Assembly: GCA_958295495.1 (NCBI GenBank)
Contig: OY282352.1
Span: 4,094,548 to 4,158,547 of the forward strand
Direction: 5' to 3'
Length of the DNA: 64,000 nucleotides
Source of the DNA: an uncultured Latescibacterota bacterium
GTDB lineage: Bacteria; Latescibacterota; UBA2968; UBA8231
Shown piece by piece: positions 15,970 through 24,395 of the stretch. Position 1 is the stretch's first letter, and each line of letters begins with the position of its first letter. A program made the position numbers and the translations under genes. Under the pieces are notes generated by a model. It saw only the letters and a list, made by a program, of their open reading frames with translations, was not told the origin of the DNA and made no database searches.

Positions 15970-17079
15970 ATGCGAAAGTTGATTGTCTTGGGAACCGTGC
16001 TCGCGTTGGTGCTCGCGCTTGAACTGCAAGCGCACACGCCGGCCCAATGGCTTGAACTGCCGGTGCCGGTGCCGACCTTTGCGTTGGATGGGACGCTGGA
16101 CGGACTGGCCAGCTCCCCAGGCTGGCAGCGTTATGTCCTTTGGGCTTCCAATGCGCTTGAGCAATGGAAAGCCGACGGGGTTTCTACGTATTCGGTCAAC
16201 TTCGTTGGGCAGGATGCGCTTGTGGGCATGCTGCCCAACGAGCAAATAGAAAAAACTGAGGCTTCCTGTGGTTGGTTTTCTATGGCAACGCGCATGAACC
16301 GTTATGCTCTGTGGGTCCATTCTGAATTTCATTTTGTCGATCTTACGAGGACAGGTTGTTCCCCGTGCTTGAAAAATCCAAATGAGGCAGGCTGTGAAAA
16401 CTGTTTGACGTGGCCGGAAGGCATCCACGACGCGGGGGGGGGCTGGCTGGCCAGTGGGACCTTGAATGCTCGGTTGTATTCGATTGTCGGCGGGTATCAT
16501 ATCGACGAATTAGAGAATTTGGTCGTCCGCTACCGCTATGCTATGGCGGATCACGCACGTTGCGCCGAAGTGCATAGCCACAAACCGGGCTTGGGAACGC
16601 ACATAGGCGAGGAGGAACACGGTCACGCGGGCATTGACGGCGATTATAGCCAATGGTATCTAATGTCGTCGTTGCGGTCGGGCACGGTGACGCCTCCAGC
16701 CGATCCGGTCGATCCGGTCGATCCGGTCGATCCCATCGCGCCAACGGTCGATACCGCGGCTTGGCAAGCGCGGGTAGATTCGCTCAACGCGCTTCTCGTA
16801 GGGCAGGCGGACCAGCTCAAAATCCTGTCGGCAGAAAATGCAAGACTGGCCGCGGCCAGCGCGGAAGGCGAAACGGTGACGATCCGCGATACCGTCGAAG
16901 TGGCAACGGTCGATACGCTGTTGTACTGCCCCAAGACCAACGACGAACTGAGCGACCTTTTCGAGACGTTCACGGGGCTTGCCGATTCCACGGACGCCGC
17001 GGGTAGTGGAAAGGCCGTCTCCAGTGTCCAACTTCGCAGTTGGGGCGCGATCAAGGCCCTAATCGCCGTGGAGGATTAG
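15970..17079 (+). CDS. Unrecognised secreted protein (family copy 3)
   Basis: 369 residues, start context identical to copy 2 (CAGGAGGAGACAGT ATG). Signal peptide MRKLIVLGTVLALVLALELQA. It keeps GQDALVGMLPNEQIE, the Cys motif as GCSPCLKNPNEAGC, IDELENLVVRYRYA and HSHKPGLG. The linker is a repeated DPVDPVDPVDP. The coiled coil and C-terminal VSSVQLRSWGAIKALI are almost unchanged from copy 2, while the middle has diverged. No microprotein frame follows this last copy. Confidence 0.72.
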   Translation: MRKLIVLGTVLALVLALELQAHTPAQWLELPVPVPTFALDGTLDGLASSPGWQRYVLWASNALEQWKADGVSTYSVNFVGQDALVGMLPNEQIEKTEASCGWFSMATRMNRYALWVHSEFHFVDLTRTGCSPCLKNPNEAGCENCLTWPEGIHDAGGGWLASGTLNARLYSIVGGYHIDELENLVVRYRYAMADHARCAEVHSHKPGLGTHIGEEEHGHAGIDGDYSQWYLMSSLRSGTVTPPADPVDPVDPVDPIAPTVDTAAWQARVDSLNALLVGQADQLKILSAENARLAAASAEGETVTIRDTVEVATVDTLLYCPKTNDELSDLFETFTGLADSTDAAGSGKAVSSVQLRSWGAIKALIAVED

Positions 17080-17194
17080 GCGTTGGTCGAGCGGCTCGCT
17101 GGGGGGCGGCTTGGTCCATGGCTGGGGGGGGAGCGAGCAGGGAACGCTTGGGCTGGGGAGGAGTTGGCACGCAATAGATTCTATACTCCCTATA

Positions 17195-17539
17195 ATTGGC
17201 ATCATCATCTGTAATGACACCAACTATATCGAGCCATCCCGGGTCATGGCAGCCAAGGGTGCGACTGTTCTTTTCGTTCCCACGAACAACTGCTTGCCGC
17301 CCAATAACGCCGATGTGGTAGCTAGGGCCAGGAGCACTCAGGCCGCACGGGCAGTCGAGAATGGCTTGACCGTGATAGCAGCCGACGTCGCGGGGCGCCA
17401 AGGCGCATTCGTTTCCTACGGCTCAACAAATATCATTGATCCCGATGGAGCGGTGCTTGCTTCGTCAAAGCCGTTTGTTGAGGATTTGCTCATCGCGGAC
17501 ATTGAACCAGAAGCTGACAAAGAAAGGCGCGGATGGGAC
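17195..17539 (+). repeat. Direct repeat, copy B (nitrilase segment)
   Basis: Second copy of the 345-base nitrilase piece at 13392-13736, offset 3803. It starts at TTGGCATC and runs through GGATGGGAC into the genuine nitrilase 3' end. The few mismatches suggest a fairly recent duplication. Confidence 0.92.
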
Positions 17540-17599
17540 TCGGCGAAGAATCCAGCGATTGTCAGAGCATTTCTCGAAGAGTGTTACGAAGTAGCCTAG
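17195..17599 (+). pseudogene. Nitrilase-superfamily C-terminal fragment with the native 3' end
   Basis: Encodes IGIIICNDTNYIEP (catalytic Cys) through the end WDSAKNPAIVRAFLEECYEVA, but lacks the Glu- and Lys-bearing N-terminal half. The open frame extends upstream to 17111 without homology. It is the displaced 3' end of the gene that starts at 12983. A product could not be an active nitrilase. Confidence 0.85.
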
Positions 17600-17637
17600 A
17601 TGACGGCGCATCGTCGAACGCTGTGTGCGATGTCCCT

Positions 17638-19188
17638 TCAGGCTGGCTCCGCGTCCAAGGCCACGACATTGCGCGTCTTTTTGCTGAACTCCACGCCGAT
17701 CAAGTGGATCGGCCAGCCGAGGTAGCGGTATTTGTCGGCATAGCCCTTGTCCTTCAACTGGGTCATGGCCGCCCCGGTGGGGTCTTTTTCCACCACCTTG
17801 AACTCGAACAGGTACACGTTGTCGTTGAACCGCACGGCCATGTCCACGCGACCACGGCTGCCGCTGTCCTCCACCGTGACTTCGAGCTCCGTCCCCAGCG
17901 CTAGGAAGTGGGCGTGGAACACGCTGGCGTAGTAGCCTTCGTAGGCGGCGATGTCGTTCCGCATGTGCCACTGGTGGGGGACGCCGGCGAAGAACGACTG
18001 GAACAGCTTCTCCATGCCGTCGAAGTCGTTGGCCCGCAACAGGTCGTACAGATCGTCGCTCCGCCGCTCCCGGTGCGCCCGGTCGCCCGTCAACCGGTCC
18101 AGCAGGCTTTCGTTCAGGCTCTGTCGTACCTCCCGGTTTGGGTAGCCCAGCCGGTATTGCATCCTGCCGCGGTGGTACTCCGTTCCGCTAATGGTCAGGT
18201 AGCCGGTCTGGAACAGCAGTGCTTCGGCGGCGATGTCATCCACGTCGAAGGCGCTCAGCATCGCGTCGCTTGCGACCACGCCGTCTAGCGGCGGAGCGCC
18301 GAACCCGCGTGACAGCAGCGTGTCGATCAGGAACTTGGGCGTGCCGGTTTCAAACCAGTGCGCCTTGAACTCGCGCGTGTCGAACAGCAGCAGCACGTCG
18401 AAGGGGTTATAGACCCGCTCGTCGCCCCGCCAGGAGTAGCCGTCATACCAGTCGCGTATCTCGTCCCGGTTCAACCCCGGCAACTCGGGTGCGAACACCG
18501 CGTCCAAGTCCGCCTCGGTGTACCCGCAGATGGCGGAGTAGCGCGGATCCAGGGTGATGTCGATGAGGTTGTTGAGGCCGGAGAACAGGTTGACCTTAGA
18601 GAACTTGCTCACCCCCGTCAGCAGCGTGAAGCGGATGTCGGCGTCGCAGAATTTGACGGTTCCGTACAGGCCGCGCAGGAAGTCGCGGTTGGCGCGCGCC
18701 ACCGCCGGCTTCTCCAGCGCGTCCAAGATGGGCTTGTCGTACTCGTCCACCAGCACGGCGACGGGGTGCCCGCTGCGCTCGCGCAATGTCTGGATCAGAT
18801 GGGCGAAACGCTCGGACGCCCCGTCGTGCTCTCCGACCACACACGCCCGGCGTTCGAGCGTGCCAAGCTGCGCCATCGCGTTCCGGTGCAGGCTCTCGGG
18901 TCGGGTGAAGTCGGCACCGCTGAAGTCGAGGCGCACCACAGGATGGCCGGCCGACAAGACCGGATGGGCCTCGGCGGCGAGCCCCTCGAACAGCTCCGCA
19001 CTGCCTTCAAACAGTTCCTTGATGGTGTCCACCAAGAGGCTCTTGCCGAAGCGCCGGGGGCGCGACAGGAAGTAGTGTTTGCCGCCATCCACCAGCCGCC
19101 GGATGTAGCCGGTCTTGTCAACGTAGTAGTAGCCCCCCTCGCGGATCTCGCGGAAGGTCTGGAGGCCGAGGGGAAGCTTGCGCTTCAC
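17638..19188 (-). CDS. AAA-ATPase-like / PD-(D/E)XK family protein, tandem copy 1
   Basis: 516 residues. N-terminal AAA-ATPase_like domain: LGLQTFREIREGGYYYVDKTGYI, Walker-A-like SRPRRFGKSLLVDT (residues ~43-56) and Walker-B-like VAVLVDEYDKPI. The C-terminal domain has DSGSRGRVDMAVRF and YLFEFKVVE, the D-ExK core of the PD-(D/E)XK_9 nuclease-like fold. These proteins are common and multicopy in Bacteroidetes and uncultured bacteria; role uncertain, often thought mobile or defence-linked. Start is GTG 19188, overlapping the end of a short frame (IEYRKTAGLS) that resembles the tail of the one upstream of copy 2. Confidence 0.85.
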   Translation of the reverse strand: MKRKLPLGLQTFREIREGGYYYVDKTGYIRRLVDGGKHYFLSRPRRFGKSLLVDTIKELFEGSAELFEGLAAEAHPVLSAGHPVVRLDFSGADFTRPESLHRNAMAQLGTLERRACVVGEHDGASERFAHLIQTLRERSGHPVAVLVDEYDKPILDALEKPAVARANRDFLRGLYGTVKFCDADIRFTLLTGVSKFSKVNLFSGLNNLIDITLDPRYSAICGYTEADLDAVFAPELPGLNRDEIRDWYDGYSWRGDERVYNPFDVLLLFDTREFKAHWFETGTPKFLIDTLLSRGFGAPPLDGVVASDAMLSAFDVDDIAAEALLFQTGYLTISGTEYHRGRMQYRLGYPNREVRQSLNESLLDRLTGDRAHRERRSDDLYDLLRANDFDGMEKLFQSFFAGVPHQWHMRNDIAAYEGYYASVFHAHFLALGTELEVTVEDSGSRGRVDMAVRFNDNVYLFEFKVVEKDPTGAAMTQLKDKGYADKYRYLGWPIHLIGVEFSKKTRNVVALDAEPA

Positions 19189-19221
19189 GACAACCCCGCG
19201 GTCTTCCGGTACTCGATCATC

Positions 19222-20808
19222 TCAGGCTGGCTCCGCGTCCAAGGCCACGACATTGCGCGTCTTTTTGCTGAACTCCACGCCGATCAAGTGGATCGGCCAG
19301 CCGAGGTAGCGGTATTTGTCGGCATAGCCCTTGGCCTTCAACTGGGTCATGGCCGCCCCGGTGGGGTCTTTTTCCACCACCTTGAACTCGAACAGGTACA
19401 CGTTGCCGTTGAACCGCACGGCCATGTCCACGCGACCACGGCTGCCGCTGTCCTCCACTCGCACGTCCAATCCGAGCGCCAAGAAGCAGGTGTGGAACAG
19501 GCTGGCGTAGTAGCCTTCGTAGTCGGCGATGTCGTTCCGCACATGCCACTGGTAGGGGACGCCGGCAAAGAACGACCGGAACAGCTTCCCCATGCCGTCG
19601 AAGTCGTTGGCCAGCAACAGGCGGTGGAGTTGGGTGCCATGCCGCGCCGTGCGCGACGGGTCCTCCGCCAGATGGCGCAGCAGGCTACGATTCAGGCTTT
19701 GGCGCACTTCCCGGTTGGGATAGCCGAGTCGATAGTGGAGCTCGCCGCCGAGGTTTTCCACCTCATGGATGGTCAGGTAGCCGGTCTGGAACAACAGCGC
19801 CTCGGTGGCGATGTCATCCACATCGAAGGCACTCAGCATCGCATCGTCGCCGACCACGTCCTCCAGCTCCAGCGAGCCGACGCCGCGCTTCACCAGCGTG
19901 TCGATCAGGAACCTGGGCGTGCCAGTTTCAAACCAGTGCGCCTTGAACTCGCGCGTGTCGAACAGCAAAAGCACGTCGAAGGGGTTATAGACCCGCTCGT
20001 CGCCCCGCCAAGAGTAGCCGTCATACCAGTCGCGTATCTCGTCCCGGTTCAACCCCGGCAGTTCGGGCGCGAACACCGCGTCCAAGTCCGCCTCGGTGTA
20101 CCCGCAGATGGCGGAGTAGCGCGGATCTAGGGTGATGTCGATGAGGTTGTTGAGGCCGGAGAACAGGTTGACCTTAGAGAACTTGCTCACCCCCGTCAGC
20201 AGCGTGAAGCGGATGTCGGCGTCGCAGAATTTGACGGTTCCGTACAGGCCGCGCAGGAAGTCGCGGTTGGCGCGCGCCACCGCCGGCTTCTCCAGCGCGT
20301 CCAAGATGGGCTTGTCGTACTCGTCCACCAGCACGGCGACGGGGTGCCCGCTGCGCTCGTGCAGTGTCTGGATCAGATGGGCGAAACGCTCGGACGCCCC
20401 GTCGTGCTCTCCGACCACACACGCCCGGCGTTCGAGCGTGCCAAGCTGCGCCATCGCGTTCCGGTGCAGGCTCTCGGGTCGGGTGAAGTCGGCACCGCTG
20501 AAGTCGAGGCGCACCACAGGGTGGCCGGCCGACAAGACCGGATGGGCCTCGGCGGCGAGCCCCTCGAACAGTTCCGCACTGCCTTCAAACAGTTCCTTGA
20601 TAGTGTCCACCAAGAGGCTCTTGCCGAAGCGCCGGGGGCGCGACAGGAAGTAGTGTTTGCCGCCATCCACCAGCCGCCGGATGTAGCCGGTCTTGTCAAC
20701 GTAGTAGTAGCCCCCCTCGCGGATCTCGCGGAAGGTCTGGAGGCCGAGGGGAAGCTTGCGCTTCGCCATTGGCGGTTGGGGGTTCGGGCTTGGCTCGGGG
20801 GGCTTCAT
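19222..20808 (-). CDS. AAA-ATPase-like / PD-(D/E)XK family protein, tandem copy 2
   Basis: Almost identical to its neighbour at 17638 over the first ~300 and last ~85 residues, but clearly diverged between (for example VENLGGELHYRLG against TEYHRGRMQYRLG). It has the same P-loop (RRFGKSLLVD) and D-ExK core. Two starts are possible: ATG 20808, which overlaps the upstream frame by ATGA and adds a Pro-rich lead, or ATG 20769 (MAKRKLPLG), which matches the start of copy 1. The coupled start at 20808 has a nearby AGGA. Separated from copy 1 by 33 bases. Confidence 0.83.
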   Translation of the reverse strand: MKPPEPSPNPQPPMAKRKLPLGLQTFREIREGGYYYVDKTGYIRRLVDGGKHYFLSRPRRFGKSLLVDTIKELFEGSAELFEGLAAEAHPVLSAGHPVVRLDFSGADFTRPESLHRNAMAQLGTLERRACVVGEHDGASERFAHLIQTLHERSGHPVAVLVDEYDKPILDALEKPAVARANRDFLRGLYGTVKFCDADIRFTLLTGVSKFSKVNLFSGLNNLIDITLDPRYSAICGYTEADLDAVFAPELPGLNRDEIRDWYDGYSWRGDERVYNPFDVLLLFDTREFKAHWFETGTPRFLIDTLVKRGVGSLELEDVVGDDAMLSAFDVDDIATEALLFQTGYLTIHEVENLGGELHYRLGYPNREVRQSLNRSLLRHLAEDPSRTARHGTQLHRLLLANDFDGMGKLFRSFFAGVPYQWHVRNDIADYEGYYASLFHTCFLALGLDVRVEDSGSRGRVDMAVRFNGNVYLFEFKVVEKDPTGAAMTQLKAKGYADKYRYLGWPIHLIGVEFSKKTRNVVALDAEPA

Positions 20809-21002
20809 TCCTGTGGCTCGCCGTGGTCGAGGGCGTATTCGATTAGGGCATCGTCTTGGTACTCGCGCCAGTGACGATGATTTCGCCGACCGGTCGCGTT
20901 TATCTTGCGCGGCATTCTTCCGGTCCAATTGATGTGCGTTGTAGAGGTCGTCCTCGACGAGGGGGTGAAACCGAGTTCCTCAACGGCGCGGCCCACCTTC
21001 AA
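20805..21002 (-). CDS. Small hypothetical protein upstream of the tandem ATPases
   Basis: 65 residues from TTG 21002 (or GTG 20996), ending in HWREYQDDALIEYALDHGEP. Its TGA overlaps the ATG of the ATPase-like gene. A similar ending (MIEYRKTAGLS) overlaps the start of the other ATPase copy at 19188, so this short frame or its tail travelled with the duplication. The N-terminus (VGRAVEELGFTPSSRTT) may itself be a truncation. No family recognised. Confidence 0.4.
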   Translation of the reverse strand: MKVGRAVEELGFTPSSRTTSTTHINWTGRMPRKINATGRRNHRHWREYQDDALIEYALDHGEPQE

Positions 21003-21316
21003 CGCTCAACGTAGTTGTAGGACCACAGGGAGTCAAGCATCAGGCGGTAGTCGTTGCCTACTGCCTTGTACACCGCCGTGCAGCCTTGAGCCGGCGGATG
21101 GACGCAAAAAGAATGAGCGTGGCGATTGGCAGGCGTTCACATTAACTTCACGGCTCACGCCCCCCCAACCCCTAGGAAAGCGACCATGCGGTCCATTATC
21201 CCCAAGGGCATCCGCCCGGCCTACCCCGACGAGATTCTCGCCGTAGCTGTGCGCTCGAAACTGGTGGAATTTTGAATGGATGGTCGGCTGGTTCCGCTTA
21301 GCTAGCGTACCCTGAC
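21003..21316. other. Intergenic stretch without a clear gene
   Basis: About 310 bases. A 29-codon frame at 21186-21275 (+) begins MRSIIPKGIRPAYPDEIL and may be the start of a lost gene. Nothing else is convincing; the larger + frame across 20905-21246 has no recognisable sequence. Confidence 0.4.
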
Positions 21317-21907
21317 TTATTCGGCGTTGGCCTCGATCAATACCTGAATTTTTACTTCGTCTCCGAGCACGGCGCTGAAGCGTTCCCAGCTATTGACTCC
21401 GTAATCGGAGCAGAGTATGGAAAAATTCGCTTCTAGGCCGATCTGCGCCTTTCCACTCCTTGGATTGGTGCCGGTGCCGAGGATCTCGACGGGCAGGGTG
21501 ACCTCTTTGGTGGTGCCGTGCATGGTCAGCTTGCCCTTCAGGCTGAGGGCGTTTTCGCCCGTGCTGGTCACCTCGGTAGATTTGAAGGTGATCGTGGGAT
21601 AGGCTTCGGCCGCGAAAAAGTCGTCACTTTGCAGGTGGCCATCGCGGCGTTCGTTGCCCGTGTCGATGCTCTTGACCTGAATGATGCCGGAGAAGCTAGA
21701 GGCTTCGGGCTTGGCGGCGTCGTAGCCGATGGTGCCGCTAAAGTCCCCGAAACGGCCCTTCGTGCGGCCGACGAGGTGGCGAATGCTGAAATCGACCGAA
21801 GAGTGCGAAGCATCGACCATGTACGTTTCCGCCCAGGTGGCCTCGGCGGCGAGAGCGAACGTCAGAGCGGCAACCCATGCGAAGTGGAGTGCATTAGGGC
21901 GAGTCAT
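21317..21907 (-). CDS. YceI family periplasmic protein
   Basis: 196 residues with a signal peptide ending ALAAEATWA. The mature part has the YceI lipocalin-like pattern: MVDASHSSVDFSIRHL, GRFGDFSGTI, DGHLQSDDFFAAEAYPTITF, GKLTMHGTTKEVTLPVE and the end FSILCSDYGVNSW. YceI proteins bind isoprenoid-like lipids in a beta-barrel in the periplasm; physiological role varies. It stands alone between opposite-facing neighbours. Confidence 0.93.
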   Translation of the reverse strand: MTRPNALHFAWVAALTFALAAEATWAETYMVDASHSSVDFSIRHLVGRTKGRFGDFSGTIGYDAAKPEASSFSGIIQVKSIDTGNERRDGHLQSDDFFAAEAYPTITFKSTEVTSTGENALSLKGKLTMHGTTKEVTLPVEILGTGTNPRSGKAQIGLEANFSILCSDYGVNSWERFSAVLGDEVKIQVLIEANAE

Positions 21908-22050
21908 GGAATTCTCCTTGGGCTATTGATGTGAGAGTGGATCAGGCATTTTTTGCCTCGGATGCCTCTTGCTATACTTAAAAACCTATACGCAGTAAAA
22001 AAGATGTGAACCCATAGCGGCCGGGGCAAGTCGCCCGGCAGGAGATGGCG

Positions 22051-22899
22051 ATGATTAATTTCCCCCGTTCATCCTTTACTTGGAAGGCCCATCCCTCGAA
22101 GCCGGACCCTTATTACAAGTGGCCCGGTGGCTTTGTCGGCGAGCACGGCCAGGTCTATCACGTGCGTTTTACCCTAGAGGCCCGTTGCGCGTTGCGCGAC
22201 AGCGACGGGACTGAGCTGGCCGAACTTTTTTTGGGCGCACCTTGCCGCAGCGAATACACGATTGCCAGCGAAAACCTGTTCCAAATCCCCAGCGGCGAGT
22301 GGCGGATGGCCTTTAGCCGCTCCTCGATTCCGGCCATTGCCCAGCGGCCGAGCACCGAGCCCGAAGCGGTCAGCGCTCGCTCGCTGGCGGAGGCGTACCA
22401 AGATTATACCATCGACATCCGCTCCTATCCCGCGTCCGAGGCACTGGAGGAAGCCGATGCGATTGTGGCCTCGACCTTTGCCGGCGACGCGCAAAATGCC
22501 CGCTCGGTGTATCAGGACGCGGCGAGTGGTATTGAGGTTGAGCTCGAATACCCGATCAACGTCATGAATCTCAACGCTGCCGATGGCCAATACCAGATTT
22601 GCACCGGCCCGGTACTGCTGCCGGATCTGGCAACTTGGGATGGGCGCGATGTGCAGCGGGTTTTCGTGGCCCATGCGGCCTTCTCGCGCCGCGACCGGGT
22701 GGAGTTTATTTTGCGGCGTCCGGTGCAAGCAGTGCCCGAGGATCGGGTGTGGCTGGACGCGCCCCGAGGCCGCGATCGGCTGGAGTTGCTCGATCGCAAT
22801 AACCCACCCCCTCGCTATCCGCCCGCACGGGCCCAGCCGCTGGTGTACGACGAGATTTGGGACTTGGCCGCGCACAACGCGGTGTTGCGGGCCGATTGA
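22051..22899 (+). CDS. Hypothetical protein upstream of a Gfo/Idh oxidoreductase
   Basis: 282 residues from ATG 22051, six bases after the AGGAG at 22040; an ATG at 22045 is too close to it. It contains WPGGFVGEHGQVYHVRFTLEA and APCRSEYTIASENLFQIPSGEWRMAFSR, and a beta-rich second half (LDRNNPPPRYPPARAQPLVYDEIWDLAAHN). No signal peptide, membrane segment or known catalytic motif. It appears co-transcribed with the oxidoreductase that begins 32 bases later, so a role in the same carbohydrate pathway is plausible. Family not recognised. Confidence 0.6.
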   Translation: MINFPRSSFTWKAHPSKPDPYYKWPGGFVGEHGQVYHVRFTLEARCALRDSDGTELAELFLGAPCRSEYTIASENLFQIPSGEWRMAFSRSSIPAIAQRPSTEPEAVSARSLAEAYQDYTIDIRSYPASEALEEADAIVASTFAGDAQNARSVYQDAASGIEVELEYPINVMNLNAADGQYQICTGPVLLPDLATWDGRDVQRVFVAHAAFSRRDRVEFILRRPVQAVPEDRVWLDAPRGRDRLELLDRNNPPPRYPPARAQPLVYDEIWDLAAHNAVLRAD

Positions 22900-22930
22900 T
22901 TTCCAGACAGCTATCTAAAGGAGATTGCTC

Positions 22931-24022
22931 ATGTATCGCGCCGCAGTTATCGGCCTAGGCTGGATGGGCCTGCTCTACGATTTGGCCAGCCGCATCGGAG
23001 ATCGCTTTGCAATTGACGATGTCGACCGGCCCACGCCGCCGTTGGACATCCATCGCAGATTTCACCACTACGATCACCCCGGCGACGAGGGCAACCCCAC
23101 CTCGTATGCCGAGGCGCTGTGGGACCGGCCCGAGGTGGAGGCGGTCATCGCCGCCGACCGCGACCCCAAGCGGCTCAAAGCCTACGGCGAGCGCTATGGG
23201 ATTGAGGCGCTCTACGAGAACGCCGAGGCCATGCTGCAAAAGGAGCGGCCGGCTATCGTCGCGGTGTGTACCAACACCAAATACCGCGCGCATTTTACCT
23301 GCATGGCCGTTGAGTGCGGGGCCGAGGGCATCGTCACCGAAAAGCCGATGGCGCATGCGTTAGAGGAGGTTGACCGGATGGTAGGAGCCTGTGCCGCGGC
23401 GGGGGTGCCCTTGTGTTGCGGGGCGATTACCACGACTCATCCTTCGTTTGCGCGGGCCAAGGCGCTGCTTACCGAAGGAGCGATCGGCGAGTTGGTGTCA
23501 ATCGAGGCTCCGGGTGCTGGGGCGCAGCATCAGAACTGGTCTTATTTCCTCGACGCACCTCCAGCGTGGGTAGTTGGCACGGGGGATCAGCCGCGACGGG
23601 AGTCGGGCAGCGACGAGTTTGCCGGTCAGGGGATGTTGGTGGCTGCGGATGGGACGGTGGTACACTTCCGCAAGGGAGCACCGGGGGTGCGGTTGTGCGG
23701 CGAGCGCGGGGAGATGGTCTTCGACTACGGCAAGGGATGGCGGTTGTGGCAGCAGGTGGAAGGGCCAGCGGGGCCAGCGGTGGCGGAGTTGGATTGGCCG
23801 CAGCCCCAGTTCAATGTGCCCTATGGGGCAGTGTATTGCGTGGACGATGTGATGCGGTGTTTGGCCGGGGAGATGGAGGAGCCGAAGAATTCGGGGCGGC
23901 GCGTGGGAGTGGCGTTGGAGGTGGAAGTGGCGTTGAAGGTTTCCACAGCGCAGGGAGGGGAGCGGGTGGAGTTGCCGTTGCAGGATCGGTCGTTGGGGTT
24001 GAATTACGACTGGTTTCGGTAG
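22931..24022 (+). CDS. Gfo/Idh/MocA family oxidoreductase
   Basis: 363 residues from ATG 22931 with AAAGGAG upstream. N-terminal Rossmann fold YRAAVIGLGWMGLLYD, then VEAVIAADRDPKRL, a substrate loop VAVCTNTKYRAHF and the family EKP motif (GIVTEKPMAHALEE, Lys = proton-relay residue). The C-terminal domain ends LPLQDRSLGLNYDWFR. Such enzymes oxidise sugars, inositols or their derivatives with NAD(P). A degraded relative of its last ~30 codons lies 2.6 kb downstream. Confidence 0.92.
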   Translation: MYRAAVIGLGWMGLLYDLASRIGDRFAIDDVDRPTPPLDIHRRFHHYDHPGDEGNPTSYAEALWDRPEVEAVIAADRDPKRLKAYGERYGIEALYENAEAMLQKERPAIVAVCTNTKYRAHFTCMAVECGAEGIVTEKPMAHALEEVDRMVGACAAAGVPLCCGAITTTHPSFARAKALLTEGAIGELVSIEAPGAGAQHQNWSYFLDAPPAWVVGTGDQPRRESGSDEFAGQGMLVAADGTVVHFRKGAPGVRLCGERGEMVFDYGKGWRLWQQVEGPAGPAVAELDWPQPQFNVPYGAVYCVDDVMRCLAGEMEEPKNSGRRVGVALEVEVALKVSTAQGGERVELPLQDRSLGLNYDWFR

Positions 24023-24395
24023 CAGGTGCTAAGGCAATTATTTTTGCAGGCAACCAGTATAGGCGTTTTTGATTCTAGCGGATTTTGTGTGCAATTATCA
24101 AGGATGAACTTGCGTGCAGTGAGGACGATTCCTTTCCTTCCTGTACATATCGCCAAATATACATTGGGAGGTTTTGTATGGAACCGTCCGCCGCCAAGAA
24201 AATGCACCGTGGTGTCCGGCGCAAGGCCCCCATACTTCGCCTTTTGAACGCATCAACTAGGTCCGATACCATGACAATTGGCTCGAAAATATGATGATTG
24301 CCGCTTCCCGTAGAGGGCAACATACGGCCCACAAAATCTACTAGGATCAAGGCGTTTGAAATGTGCTTAAAGGAGACGTTTTCGCGAGGACAGTG
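24023..24395. other. Intergenic stretch before the AlbA_2-ParA pair
   Basis: About 370 bases of lower GC than the flanking catabolic genes. No supported gene; a minus-strand open frame here runs into the next gene antisense and has no recognisable sequence. It probably carries the promoter of the following operon, and AAGGAG at 24369-24374 is near the alternative start at 24363. Confidence 0.4.

Noticed and set aside
17111..17194. N-terminal extension of the nitrilase C-terminal fragment
   Set aside because: Open frame only; its residues do not resemble the nitrilase and lie outside the duplicated segment.
18358..20130. A 590-residue plus-strand open frame
   Set aside because: It is antisense to the two tandem AAA-ATPase genes, whose domains and motifs are clear; GC-rich codons leave the complement open.
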